Origin: Nostoc sp. PCC 7107
GTDB taxonomy: Bacteria > Cyanobacteriota > Cyanobacteriia > Cyanobacteriales > Nostocaceae
Reading direction: 5' to 3'
Assembly: GCF_000316625.1 (NCBI RefSeq)
Contig: NC_019676.1
Location: 269,501-333,500 of the forward strand
DNA: 64,000 nt
Positions 53,294 through 62,411 of the stretch are shown here, piece after piece (the stretch's first letter is position 1; each line of letters starts with the position of its first letter). Both the position numbers and the translations under genes were made by a program. The notes under the pieces are model-generated. The model searched no databases and was not told the origin of the DNA. It saw only the letters and a list, made by a program, of their open reading frames with translations.

Positions 53294-53682
53294 ATTTCCC
53301 GATTTTTAAGGTTATTATGTTCTGGAAAGTTGCGGCATAAAAACTCTACAATCCATTGACCTAGAGTTATACTTTTACAAGTCCAGTCAGGTACTTGTTC
53401 TTCATCAATACCTATTTTGAGAATTTCTTCAAGAGCGAATACAAGCTCTATCATGTCCCATTCCCAGCAGGGAAGTGAGATTATCTCTCGAAAATTATCA
53501 TCTGGATATAATTTTTCTGGAGGAAGACGAAAAGCTTTACCCAATTCTATTCGGACACAATTCACTATTTTGAGTGCTAATTCACCAGACAATTGCAGCT
53601 TATAAAGAAATTCTTCATTCCTCATGTCAGAACGCTGTAAAATATCATTTAAATTTTTAGTTTTTTTAAGTATGAATCTCAT
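53290..53682 (-). CDS. Acyl-carrier-protein-like protein lacking the phosphopantetheine serine
   Basis: A 130-residue protein whose residues 35-115 look like an acyl carrier fold: IVNCVRIELGKAFRLPPEKLYPDDNF, then WEWDMIELVFALEEILKIGID and ITLGQWIVEFL. Aligned on the ACP motif DSLDxVELVxALEEEF, the modified Ser is replaced by Glu74, so it cannot be phosphopantetheinylated there. The start may be at internal Met20. The ATGA overlap links it to the 78-residue gene. The ACP resemblance is by eye only. Confidence 0.55.
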   Translation of the reverse strand: MRFILKKTKNLNDILQRSDMRNEEFLYKLQLSGELALKIVNCVRIELGKAFRLPPEKLYPDDNFREIISLPCWEWDMIELVFALEEILKIGIDEEQVPDWTCKSITLGQWIVEFLCRNFPEHNNLKNREI

Positions 53683-53855
53683 AAAATTTATGTTGCTTTT
53701 ATGGTGAAGACAGCACTTTTTATATAAATATTATTGAACAGCTAGGATAAAATTTCTTTCTAAAAGAGCATGGATATTACACCAGTAGTTAGTATTCATT
53801 ACAGGAATATTAGATTAACAATATATAAGAAGTCTATCAAGGTAGGTAGGGGGGA

Positions 53856-55769
53856 ATGGTGCGCTTAAAACCGTGGCAGTTGATTATTTTAGCAACACCG
53901 ATCGCAGCTATTATCATTTTTTTACTGATTGCCGCAGGCATACAAATCAATGTCTGGGGAATTAACTGGATTTGGGCTGTGTTTACCGTGGCGTTTGTTG
54001 GCTGGCGATGGTTGTTGGTGAAATGGACACAACCAGCGATTGTGCAAGTAGAAGCGGCGTTAGCAGAATTTCAAGAAGAGCTAGAAACGGCAATAGATAC
54101 AACTACTTCAACGGCGGGAAGTGATGCGACCCAGCAAGCAGAAGCCGCACTACAAAAAATCTTAGAAGCATCAATTAACGATCGCCCAATTTGGGAAGAT
54201 TGGCAAACTTTTTGGCAGCGCTGTCAAGATGTCGTAGTTGCTGTGGCGAATATCTACCATCCCCAAGTGCAGTATCCTCTCCTAAATATCTACGTCCCCC
54301 AAGCTTACGGACTTATCCGCGGTACAGTAGACGATTTAGACCAGTGGATGCAGAGGTTATCACCTGCCTTAAATCAAGCGACAGTCGGGCAAGCTTATCA
54401 AGCGTATGAAGTCTACCGCAAGCTAGAACCATCGGCTCGTAAACTTTTGCGAGCATGGAACTGGGCGCAATGGTTGTTAAATCCAGTGGCTGCGGTGGCG
54501 AACCGGGCGACGAAGGGTTACACTAACCGCGCTAATCAGCAGTTGTTGATCAATTTAGGTCAACTGTTGCGCGAAGCAGCTTTAAGAAACTTATGCAGAC
54601 AAGCGATCGCACTTTACGGAGGTATGACCCTAGTAAATACAACAGCAGCTATTTCCACACCAACCATCCCACAAACCAAAACCCAAACTCTGCGGGAAAT
54701 CCTCACCCAAGCTGAACCAGTCGAGGAAGTTGAGCAAAAACCCATCAGTATTTTACTAGTGGGGCGGACAGGTGCAGGCAAAAGCAGTTTAATTAACACG
54801 TTATTTCAAGCTGATCTGGCAGCGGTGGATGTGTTACCCAGTACCGACGAAATTCAAAATTATCATTGGGAAACTCCCAGCGGCGAAAGTCTGACTCTTT
54901 GGGATACTCCTGGTTATGAACAAGTGAAGCGGGCAGAACTCCGCCAATTAGTATTAGACTATGCAACCAACGCAGATTTGTTATTGCTGGTGACACCCGC
55001 CCTTGATCCGGCTTTGCAAATGGATGTGGACTTTTTAGCAGATATGAAAAGGGAAATTGATGATTTACCTGCGATCGCCGTTGTCACCCAAGTAGATAAG
55101 TTGCGTCCTATCCGCGAATGGCTACCGCCATACAATTGGGAATGGGGAGAAAAGCCCAAGGAAATTTCTATCCGCGAAGCTACTCAATATCGGGCTGAAA
55201 AACTAGGAGAATTTTCTAACTTTGTTGTACCGGTAGTTACTAGCGATCGCACAACCAACCGCACAGCTTGGAATATAGATACTTTATCGTTAGGATTGAT
55301 AGAGGCGATCGCACCAGCCAAGCAATTGCGACTCGCTCGGTTTTTGCGTGACTTAGACTCTCGCACCGTCGCCGCCGCTAAAATTATTGATCACTATACC
55401 TTCCAGATGGCGACCACCCAAGGGCTAACTTCACTGATAAAAAGTCCTGTGCTGCAATTTATTTCTACTATGTCCACTGGTTCGCCCACCTTGGCATATT
55501 TACTAGCAGAGCAAATTCCTGTAGAACAATTACCGATTGTCATTGGTAAACTCCAAATCGCTTATGAACTTTTCTCATTATTAAAAACAGACGATGCCAA
55601 TAAAATTAACTTTGATTTAATGGCTCTCTGGCCATTATTGTTAGAGAATTCTGCTACACCTGATCGCAACGCTTGGGCATTTGGTCACGCTCTTGTGGAA
55701 TACTGGACTCAGAATTTAGCAGTGGAACAACTACGGCAGCGATTTGAGTATTATTTACAACAACTTTGA
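53856..55769 (+). CDS. Membrane-associated dynamin/Era-like GTPase
   Basis: A 637-residue protein with two N-terminal membrane helices (about 8-30 and 36-53), a helical region, and a central GTPase domain. G1 is VGRTGAGKSSLINTLF (near residue 308), followed by a switch I stretch, G3 DTPGYE and G4 TQVDKL. A helical C-terminal region ends the chain. Such GTPases are conserved in cyanobacteria, but the function is unknown. The gene is rich in HIP1 sites, so it is probably native. Confidence 0.8.
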   Translation: MVRLKPWQLIILATPIAAIIIFLLIAAGIQINVWGINWIWAVFTVAFVGWRWLLVKWTQPAIVQVEAALAEFQEELETAIDTTTSTAGSDATQQAEAALQKILEASINDRPIWEDWQTFWQRCQDVVVAVANIYHPQVQYPLLNIYVPQAYGLIRGTVDDLDQWMQRLSPALNQATVGQAYQAYEVYRKLEPSARKLLRAWNWAQWLLNPVAAVANRATKGYTNRANQQLLINLGQLLREAALRNLCRQAIALYGGMTLVNTTAAISTPTIPQTKTQTLREILTQAEPVEEVEQKPISILLVGRTGAGKSSLINTLFQADLAAVDVLPSTDEIQNYHWETPSGESLTLWDTPGYEQVKRAELRQLVLDYATNADLLLLVTPALDPALQMDVDFLADMKREIDDLPAIAVVTQVDKLRPIREWLPPYNWEWGEKPKEISIREATQYRAEKLGEFSNFVVPVVTSDRTTNRTAWNIDTLSLGLIEAIAPAKQLRLARFLRDLDSRTVAAAKIIDHYTFQMATTQGLTSLIKSPVLQFISTMSTGSPTLAYLLAEQIPVEQLPIVIGKLQIAYELFSLLKTDDANKINFDLMALWPLLLENSATPDRNAWAFGHALVEYWTQNLAVEQLRQRFEYYLQQL

Positions 55770-55802
55770 TCCATTAGGTTATTGATATTTGAGCTATTAA
55801 TA

Positions 55803-56054
55803 ATGAAATCTAAATTCAACCAAAAGCACGAAATCTTTATTCAAGAGAAACTCAGTAGTGGTAGATATCACACTATTGAAGAAATACTTGTCGAAGCCTT
55901 AGAACTCTTAGAAGAACATGATAAAAAGTATGAGCAATGGTTACAAGCAGCCTGTGATCATGGTGATGTTTCTATTGCCGAGTTAGAAAAAATAGACGGC
56001 AAATTTTTAATAGCACAATTGGAACGAAAATTACGTAAAGCGCTTGAATCTTAA
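55803..56054 (+). CDS. ParD-like antitoxin, no toxin partner seen
   Basis: An 83-residue protein of the ParD/CC2985 type: FIQEKLSSGRYHTIEEILVEALELLEEHDKKYEQWLQAA. The ribbon-helix-helix N terminus is preserved (KFNQKHEIFIQEKL). No ParE gene follows; a hairpin and a MITE occupy the next 400 bp, so the toxin may have been lost. The ATG at 55803 is preferred to one at 55782. Confidence 0.7.
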   Translation: MKSKFNQKHEIFIQEKLSSGRYHTIEEILVEALELLEEHDKKYEQWLQAACDHGDVSIAELEKIDGKFLIAQLERKLRKALES

Positions 56055-56160
56055 GCATTTAATTATTACCTGTTAATCCATCTCTCACAATTATGGCTCA
56101 TGCCTTGCGCGTAGGTTAACATTTGTGTGTGAGCAATAATGCAATAACTTCTTTTAATAG

Positions 56161-56205
56161 GATGGCTTGGTTGATAAAAGTAACACCTTTACCAACCAAG
56201 CCATC
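56161..56205. other. 13-bp inverted repeat after the ParD-like gene
   Basis: GATGGCTTGGTTG (56161-56173) and its complement (56193-56205) enclose a 19-nt loop. No T-run follows. It may be a 3' end structure of the ParD message or the relic of another element. Confidence 0.45.
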
Positions 56206-56228
56206 ATGAGGTTAAGTCAACTATGACC

Positions 56229-56439
56229 CAATACGGTTCAGTTAAGGTGATGAGAGTTGATTTCTCAATTTATGCTTACCTATCAGACAAGAAGTAAGAT
56301 TTGGTGGATTCTCCCCCAAGCCACCGATTGGGTGACGGTTGCGTCCCCCAAACCCCCGGCAAAATAATTCTTTCGTTTTTGATTGAGTAATTATTTTTTG
56401 GTTTTGTCGTGATTTAGTTTTCTTATCTGAACTGTATTG
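56229..56439. mobile_element. 211-bp MITE with 10-bp target duplication
   Basis: Terminal inverted repeats of about 18 bp: CAATACGGTTCAGTTAAG at the left and the complement of CAATACAGTTCAGATAAG at the right (56422-56439; 16 of 18 match). The element is flanked on both sides by the perfect direct repeat AACTATGACC (56219-56228 and 56440-56449). It has no coding capacity. A 10-bp target duplication fits IS4-type transposases. No parent transposase lies in the window. Confidence 0.85.
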
Positions 56440-56454
56440 AACTATGACCTTTAT

Positions 56455-56895
56455 TTAGCTTGCTTGCTGTCGGACATATTGACCATTCAGTCCAGCTTGA
56501 ATCCAACTCAAGCATTCATATTCAGAATTGAATAATTTTGGGGCGGCAATATTATTCAAGATTTCTGGTGGATAATGATCGTAGAAGTATTTGCCTTCTT
56601 CTTGAAAGATAATAATTAAATTATCGCGGAAAATATAGCGAGACTTAAAACAATCTTGATGACTGATAAATTCTAAATTTTTATCCAGATGTTCTTGGGC
56701 AATATCAATAATATTATTAATGCTATTACCGTAGATACCCGCTGGATTTTCTGTTTTGTGAAATCTACTTTTATTGCCAATTTCTGACAACAGCTTATAG
56801 GAGTAGATTTCGTAAGCATCAGCTTTGCCGTAAACAAACGGAATGATGAGATATCCTTGATATGAAACTGAGTTTTCATAAAGAAGACGACTCAT
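56455..56895 (-). CDS. Protein of unknown function
   Basis: A 146-residue soluble protein (YQGYLIIPFVYGKADAYEIYSYKLLSEIG, FISHQDCFKSRYIFRDNLIIIFQEEGKYFYDHYPP, ECLSWIQAGLNGQYV). There is no signal peptide or membrane helix and no family is recognised. It starts with a good ribosome site (AGGAGG before ATG 56895). It lies directly beyond the MITE. Confidence 0.6.
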   Translation of the reverse strand: MSRLLYENSVSYQGYLIIPFVYGKADAYEIYSYKLLSEIGNKSRFHKTENPAGIYGNSINNIIDIAQEHLDKNLEFISHQDCFKSRYIFRDNLIIIFQEEGKYFYDHYPPEILNNIAAPKLFNSEYECLSWIQAGLNGQYVRQQAS

Positions 56896-57165
56896 CTGAA
56901 CCTCCTTTGATTAAACTGCTTACACAACGATCGCCCCAATCACAATCCGCATTAAAAATCAAGCCATTTCTATTAGCTATTTTTAAGCATTGTTAATATC
57001 CTCTTGGCAGATTTACTCAGAGGTATATAATCCTCTTGCTAAAAAAGAGAATTGCTTTAGCTTTATTAAAAATGTCTTGCAATAACTATTATGACTCTTT
57101 TTGAAGTGAGTATGAGTTAGATATTTTGTGAAAATCAAAAAATTATCAAAATATTCCTCAAAGGC

Positions 57166-58020
57166 TTACCACAAACTTAGCTGACTGGGTGGCTGTTCTA
57201 GTTGATTCCAAGGTAAAGGCGGAACTTCAACACCTCTTTGTTCTAACAGCTTTTGAAAATGACGGGCAGTGTATGGCGATCGCTCTTCTAGAGGACAATG
57301 GACAAAGAAGTAGATTTTTGTCCCGGCTTGTAACCACTGTTGAATCTGAGTTACCCATTCTGCCATAAACGGCTGATTCTCCGACAATGTGGGATGAGAA
57401 ATAAAGCGAATCAGGCTAAAGGGCGCTGTAACACTGAATTGTACAGGTAATTTAGGTTTGCGTCGTTCTGAGTGTAACTGCGGATCATCTTCGCCATTGT
57501 AAATCGGCCGTGAATCTAAGAGTACCCGTCCTACACCAAGATTTTCTAACAACGCTGTTAATTGACTACTATAAGGTTCTTTGAACCAATCAAAATGTCT
57601 CACTTCTAAAGCCAGCGGTGCAGTTTCCCGCGGCCAAGCTACCAAAAAATTAGTTAAATCATCAATTAATGTAGGCGAATAACTTGGTGGTAACTGGACA
57701 AACATCGGCCCCAAGCGTTTTCCTAAAGGCTGCATTCCTGCCAAAAATTTCAACGCTGCGGGTATATTCGGCTGGAGTAAACCTGTATGGGTAATGTCTC
57801 GCGGTAATTTGAGGCAAAATTCAAAACCTGGGGGTGTTTGGGCTACCCAACGGCTGATAGTTTCTTGGTTAGGTACAGCATAAAAGGTAGTATTGCCTTC
57901 AACCGTAGTCAAGCGACGACTGTAAAGGCGCAAAAAATCGGTAGCGCGAGTACCTGGGGGATAAAATTCACCCATCCAACCTTTATAAGACCAAACGGCA
58001 CAACCAATAAAAAAGTTCAC
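57166..58020 (-). CDS. DUF72 protein
   Basis: A 284-residue TIM-barrel-like DUF72 protein (YecE family): IGCAVWSYKGWMGEFYPPGT, LRLYSRRLTTVEGNTTFYAVP, LGPMFVQLPPSYSP and the PLALEVRHFDWF strand. The reaction is not known. It is divergent from the DUF1622 gene across about 100 bp. Confidence 0.9.
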   Translation of the reverse strand: MNFFIGCAVWSYKGWMGEFYPPGTRATDFLRLYSRRLTTVEGNTTFYAVPNQETISRWVAQTPPGFEFCLKLPRDITHTGLLQPNIPAALKFLAGMQPLGKRLGPMFVQLPPSYSPTLIDDLTNFLVAWPRETAPLALEVRHFDWFKEPYSSQLTALLENLGVGRVLLDSRPIYNGEDDPQLHSERRKPKLPVQFSVTAPFSLIRFISHPTLSENQPFMAEWVTQIQQWLQAGTKIYFFVHCPLEERSPYTARHFQKLLEQRGVEVPPLPWNQLEQPPSQLSLW

Positions 58021-58126
58021 TGACTAGCCTTGAGTGTTCTTACTTAATAGTAAACGCTTGCGGATGGTGCGATCGCTTGGTGCTGTTTTTGCCAAAACTA
58101 GAAACATAAAAACTAATTTAATTTTT

Positions 58127-58639
58127 ATGCGACAAAAATCTTTACAAGAATCATTGGTAGAAATCTTACTACCTTTAGCACTAATTTTTGGTTTAGTTTT
58201 ACTTTTAAGCCTCAATGTCGGCGAGACTCACCAAACCGAGGCAGCACAAGCGCCATTAGAATCATGGTTAAAATTAATTGTCGGTTATCTAGCCGCAACA
58301 GCCGAAATCGCCGCAGCATTAGTAATTGGACTGGCGGTAATTCGAGGGATGTTAGTTTATCTGCGTCAAACTTTTTCTCGTTCCAAACAACATATTGATA
58401 CTACGGAAGTCGTGCGCTTGCAGTTGGGACGGGTGTTAGCGTTGGGATTAGAATTTACCGTGGCTAGTGACATTTTACGGACTGCTGTTGCACCCACACG
58501 TCAAGATATTCTCAATTTAGGGGCAATTGTGCTGCTAAGAACATTGCTGAATTACTTTTTAGAACGGGAAATTCAGCAGGTAGAACAAAATCGTTCTCAA
58601 ACTTATCAAAATACTGAACAATCTGAAAACAGACGGTAG
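58127..58639 (+). CDS. DUF1622 membrane protein
   Basis: A 170-residue protein with three to four hydrophobic segments (LVEILLPLALIFGLVLLLSL; LKLIVGYLAATAEIAAALVIGLAVI; ILNLGAIVLLRTLLNYFL). The DUF1622 signature VRLQLGRVLALGLEFTVASDILRT is present. I use the ATG at 58127; earlier in-frame starts lie in the overlap with the divergent gene. Function unknown. Confidence 0.85.
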   Translation: MRQKSLQESLVEILLPLALIFGLVLLLSLNVGETHQTEAAQAPLESWLKLIVGYLAATAEIAAALVIGLAVIRGMLVYLRQTFSRSKQHIDTTEVVRLQLGRVLALGLEFTVASDILRTAVAPTRQDILNLGAIVLLRTLLNYFLEREIQQVEQNRSQTYQNTEQSENRR

Positions 58640-58797
58640 ATTGAGATAGGCAAAAATTTCTATATGCAGCAACTTATATGGGCAATTGTCTGACTCGAAA
58701 AATGCGATCGCTATTTTTCTCAAGGGTGAATGCGATCATTACTCAAACCCGATTAAAATAAATTACGCGATCGCATTTTCTACAGGAGTATGCAGCA

Positions 58798-59451
58798 GTG
58801 CAGCCGGATTTACTAGGCTTAGAAATTAGCAAGGGAGAACTGAGACGTTTGACTGGGTTTGACCCAGAAGATGTTTTCCGTCCTTCGGTAATGAAGGACA
58901 AAGAAAAGCGACTCGGCTTTTTGGTGAATGAATTACTAGTGGCGTTAGCACTCACACCAATTATTGTTGGTTTTATTTATGCGTTTATTATTTTGCCAAC
59001 TATTGGTTCTTCCATTAAATTAGGCATCATTTTATTAATTTTAGTACCCCTGGCTGTGATTTTTGGGCGATCGCTCTGGCGAAGTTTTACTTGTCCCAAA
59101 GCCCTAACTATACTTTTAGATGAAGTTGATCAATATCACTCTGTGATCAACGCTATAGATATTCACGACCAATTAGCAACCTCAGATAATTCCATCAACG
59201 ATAGAGAACAAGTAATCTCTGCTTTACAACTAATTCGGGAAGATTTAGTACGCGCTTTAAAAACAGAACGAGTTTTGCGGGATAATAAAAAATTGCTGGC
59301 AAATAATCAAGAATTATTTGTGAATAATTTGGCAAATCTGCAAGCATTACAAGTCAGTACGCAAGCTGGCGAATATGCTCAACTACTCAATCAATCTTTG
59401 CAGATTGCCCTTGATGTGCAAACCGAAATTAAAAAATTGCAAAAGCCCTAA
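58798..59451 (+). CDS. Cyanobacterial membrane protein of unknown function
   Basis: A 217-residue protein starting at GTG 58798 (AGGAGT is 13 nt upstream). The N-terminal cytosolic part has LGLEISKGELRRLTGFDPEDVF. Two membrane helices follow (LVALALTPIIVGFIYAFIIL and LGIILLILVPLAVIFG), then a long coiled-coil (residues 125-215). The layout suggests a membrane-tethered scaffold. No family is recognised. Confidence 0.6.
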   Translation: MQPDLLGLEISKGELRRLTGFDPEDVFRPSVMKDKEKRLGFLVNELLVALALTPIIVGFIYAFIILPTIGSSIKLGIILLILVPLAVIFGRSLWRSFTCPKALTILLDEVDQYHSVINAIDIHDQLATSDNSINDREQVISALQLIREDLVRALKTERVLRDNKKLLANNQELFVNNLANLQALQVSTQAGEYAQLLNQSLQIALDVQTEIKKLQKP

Positions 59452-59484
59452 TTATCCCACACAACAGTTGCGCTGCTGACTCTC

Positions 59485-60810
59485 ATGAGTAATAAACCAA
59501 AAATAATTGTTTTAGATGATGACCCTACTGGTTCGCAAACAGTCCACAGTTGTTTGCTGCTAATGCGGTGGGATGTGGAGACTTTACGCATCGGGTTGCG
59601 CGATGATTCACCAATTTTTTTTATTCTGACTAATACCCGCGCCTTACCTCCAGAGTCAGCCGCAGCAGTCACAAAAGAAGTGTGTCAAAATTTAAAGCAA
59701 GCAATCACGGCTGAAGAAATCAGCGATTTTTTGGTTGTGAGTCGTTCTGATTCTACCTTACGTGGGCATTATCCTATTGAAACAGATGCGATCGCCGATG
59801 AACTCGGTTCTTTTGATGCTCATTTTCTCGTCCCGGCGTTTTTTGAGGGCGGACGTATCACCCGCGACAGCATCCATTACTTAATTATTGATGGTGTACC
59901 AACCCCAGTACACGAAACTGAGTTTGCTCGTGATTCCGTATTTGGTTATCATCACAGTTACTTACCCAAATACGTCGAAGAAAAAACTCAAGGTCGCATT
60001 AGTGCTGAGTCTGTCACCAGATTTTTACTGAATGATATTCGTGCTGGTAGTTTAGACAGATTACTCCAACTAACTGGTAATCAGTGTGCCGTAGTTGATG
60101 GTGAAACTCAAACCGACCTCGATATTTTCGCCAAAGATTTATTAGCCGCAGCCAGCCAAGGTAAACGCTTTTTATTTCGTAGCGCCGCCAGTATTTTAAC
60201 TGCTTTAGCTGCATTACCACCCCAAACCATTCCAGCCGAAAACATGGCAAAATATGTACGGCAAGGCAAACCTGGCGCAGTTATTGTCGGTTCCCATGTC
60301 AAAAAGACAACACAGCAATTAACCGCACTCTTGGAAACAGAAGGGACAGTGGGAATTGAAGTTGATGTCCAGCGACTGCTAAATCAGGAAGAGAATTCCG
60401 CTACGATACTTCTCACCGAAACATTAGCAAATATTCAGACTGTACATAATGCTGGTAAAACGCCAGTTATTTATACTAGCCGTCAAGAACTCACTTTTAA
60501 TGATGTTAAAACACGGCTTGATTTTGGCATTCAAGTTTCCAGTTTATTGATGGATATTGTACAGGGTTTACCCGCTGATATTGGCTTTTTAATTAGCAAA
60601 GGTGGGATTACATCAAACGATGTCTTGAGTACAGGCTTGGCTTTAACAACAGCGCGATTATTAGGGCAAATTTTAGCTGGTTGTTCAATGATAATTACAC
60701 CTGCTAACCATCCTCAATTTCCCAATTTACCAGTTGTACTATTTCCCGGCAATGTTGGTGATGTTCATGCTTTGGCAACAGTTTACCAACGATTAACTAA
60801 ACAATTATGA
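59485..60810 (+). CDS. Four-carbon acid sugar kinase family protein (DUF1537)
   Basis: A 441-residue kinase of the OtnK/DtnK (DUF1537) fold: IIVLDDDPTGSQTVHS with the conserved Asp cluster, SRSDSTLRGHYPIETDAI, PAFFEGGRITRDSIHY, SHVKKTTQQL and the C-terminal GGITSNDVLSTGL and PVVLFPGNVGD. It phosphorylates four-carbon acid sugars such as erythronate or threonate in the characterised members; the substrate here is unknown. It starts 33 bp after the preceding gene and may share its transcript. Confidence 0.88.
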   Translation: MSNKPKIIVLDDDPTGSQTVHSCLLLMRWDVETLRIGLRDDSPIFFILTNTRALPPESAAAVTKEVCQNLKQAITAEEISDFLVVSRSDSTLRGHYPIETDAIADELGSFDAHFLVPAFFEGGRITRDSIHYLIIDGVPTPVHETEFARDSVFGYHHSYLPKYVEEKTQGRISAESVTRFLLNDIRAGSLDRLLQLTGNQCAVVDGETQTDLDIFAKDLLAAASQGKRFLFRSAASILTALAALPPQTIPAENMAKYVRQGKPGAVIVGSHVKKTTQQLTALLETEGTVGIEVDVQRLLNQEENSATILLTETLANIQTVHNAGKTPVIYTSRQELTFNDVKTRLDFGIQVSSLLMDIVQGLPADIGFLISKGGITSNDVLSTGLALTTARLLGQILAGCSMIITPANHPQFPNLPVVLFPGNVGDVHALATVYQRLTKQL

Positions 60811-61223
60811 AGTGTGAAGTATGAAGTCTGAAAGCTTTATTAGTAGAGTTTTCAGCCTTTAAAAATAACTTGTCACTAGATGTTAATAAAAACTAATGAC
60901 CATTGACTATTGACCAATCACTAATGACAATCCGCCAAAAAAAGTGCAATATGTATGCCTAATAGCTGTCTAGATCACTAGTTAAGAATAATAAATCAGG
61001 GTTGATACAAAATGTTTGTTCTGAAATACTTCAGAAACATGAGTTCAGTGAAATCCTCAAAAGTTCTGAGCCGCAGTTGTTGCTGCATCTCACGGGAGGT
61101 AACAGAAGCGTTTACAGCACTCAGTCCTCATAACTTTCTTGGGTGAGAATGTTGTTCCTTTGTATAACTAATTTAAGATAAGTAATTACCCGGAGTTTCA
61201 GTTGTGTTTATGGCTGGTGCTGC
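60811..61223. other. Upstream region of minC
   Basis: 413 bp without a gene. Begins with tandem heptads GTGAAGTATGAAGTCTGAA (60813-60831), then direct repeats of the TGACCATTGACTATTGACC type (60897-60916). The minCDE promoter lies beyond them. A palindrome-like TTCTGAAATACTTCAGAA is found near 61019-61036. Confidence 0.5.
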
Positions 61224-62366
61224 ATGACTTCTGATTTTGCTATCCCCAATCCAGAGTCAAATTCTGCACTTCCTGATGCAGAGTCTATCTCTCATCTATC
61301 TGATGTAGATGTAAATTCCCATGTTTCTCATATTGAGACGAATTCCACCGTTTCTGAGCCAGATCCTCACTCTGTCATTCCAGATACGGAGTTATCATCT
61401 GTTCTCCTTTATTTAAAATCAAATTCTCCGCCTTTAGTGTTAAATCCAGAGTCTGTACCCCAAGAATTAGAGTCAAATTCTCCACTTCAGGATGTAGAGT
61501 TAAATGCTGCGCCTGGAGAATTGGAGTTAAATTTGGCTAAGGACTTAGAAACCAATGCTGAATTACCCATTGCAGATGCAAGTCCTACTCTTTGGGATGT
61601 GACAGAAGCCGAAATAGACAATCGACTCAAAAATTTTCAAGTTCAGTTCAAACATGAAGCAGAAAAACTGTTGGTCATCTTACCGACAGAATCTCAATTA
61701 CCAGCATCAGAACTAGCTTGGTCTGATATTTGGCAACAATTGAAGTTGCGATTAAACGCAGGCGATCGCTTAAGGATACCAAATACACCTGTATACTTGA
61801 TAGCCTATGATCGCTTGTTAGACAGCAGACAACTGCAAGATTTAGCCGACAGCTTTAGTGAAGTGCAACTGTTGCTAAAATGTGTCGCTACAAGTCGGCG
61901 ACAAACTGCGATCGCCGCTGTCACATCAGGGTATTCTGTAGAACAACTACAGCCACAAACCTCCCTCAGTTCCGAAGCTCAAGTAACTACAACCAGCCAA
62001 GCAGACGCACTCTATCTCGAAATGACTGTCCGTTCAGGAGTTGAAATTCGTCATCCCGGAACAGTAATTTTGCTAGGAGATGTCAATCCAGGTGGTATCG
62101 TAGTTGCAGAAGGAGATATTTTAGTCTGGGGGCGTTTACGTGGAATTGCTCATGCTGGCGCTGGGGGGAACCGCGAGTGCTTAATTATGGCTTTGCAAAT
62201 GGAACCAACTCAATTGCGAATCGCCGATGCTGTAGCCAGAGCGCCTGAAAAGCTACCATCGCAATTTTCTCCCGAAGTGGCACATATCACGCCCCAAGGA
62301 ATTCGCATCGCTAGGGCTACTGATTTTTCTAGAAATCAATTAGCTAGGATAAATCAAGTACCATAA
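61224..62366 (+). CDS. minC: Septum site-determining protein MinC
   Basis: A 380-residue FtsZ-ring inhibitor. The C-terminal MinC domain (residues 270-365) has RSGVEIRHPGTVILLGDVNPGGIVVAEGDILVWGRLRGIAHAG with the beta-helix pattern. The N-terminal MinC domain is at about 140-230. Residues 1-120 are an acidic Ser/Asn/Pro extension built from degenerate repeats (SNSALPDAES, SNSPLQDVEL), encoded by repeated DNA at 61253-61284 and 61469-61500. First gene of minCDE. Confidence 0.94.
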   Translation: MTSDFAIPNPESNSALPDAESISHLSDVDVNSHVSHIETNSTVSEPDPHSVIPDTELSSVLLYLKSNSPPLVLNPESVPQELESNSPLQDVELNAAPGELELNLAKDLETNAELPIADASPTLWDVTEAEIDNRLKNFQVQFKHEAEKLLVILPTESQLPASELAWSDIWQQLKLRLNAGDRLRIPNTPVYLIAYDRLLDSRQLQDLADSFSEVQLLLKCVATSRRQTAIAAVTSGYSVEQLQPQTSLSSEAQVTTTSQADALYLEMTVRSGVEIRHPGTVILLGDVNPGGIVVAEGDILVWGRLRGIAHAGAGGNRECLIMALQMEPTQLRIADAVARAPEKLPSQFSPEVAHITPQGIRIARATDFSRNQLARINQVP

Positions 62367-62411
62367 ATAACTATTATAATTCCTGAACCCTCATCGCTCG
62401 CAACTCTGAAC

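Noticed and set aside
60813-60831. Tandem heptads as a possible CRISPR array
   Set aside because: No spacer-repeat alternation, units are only 7 bp, and no cas genes are present anywhere in the window.
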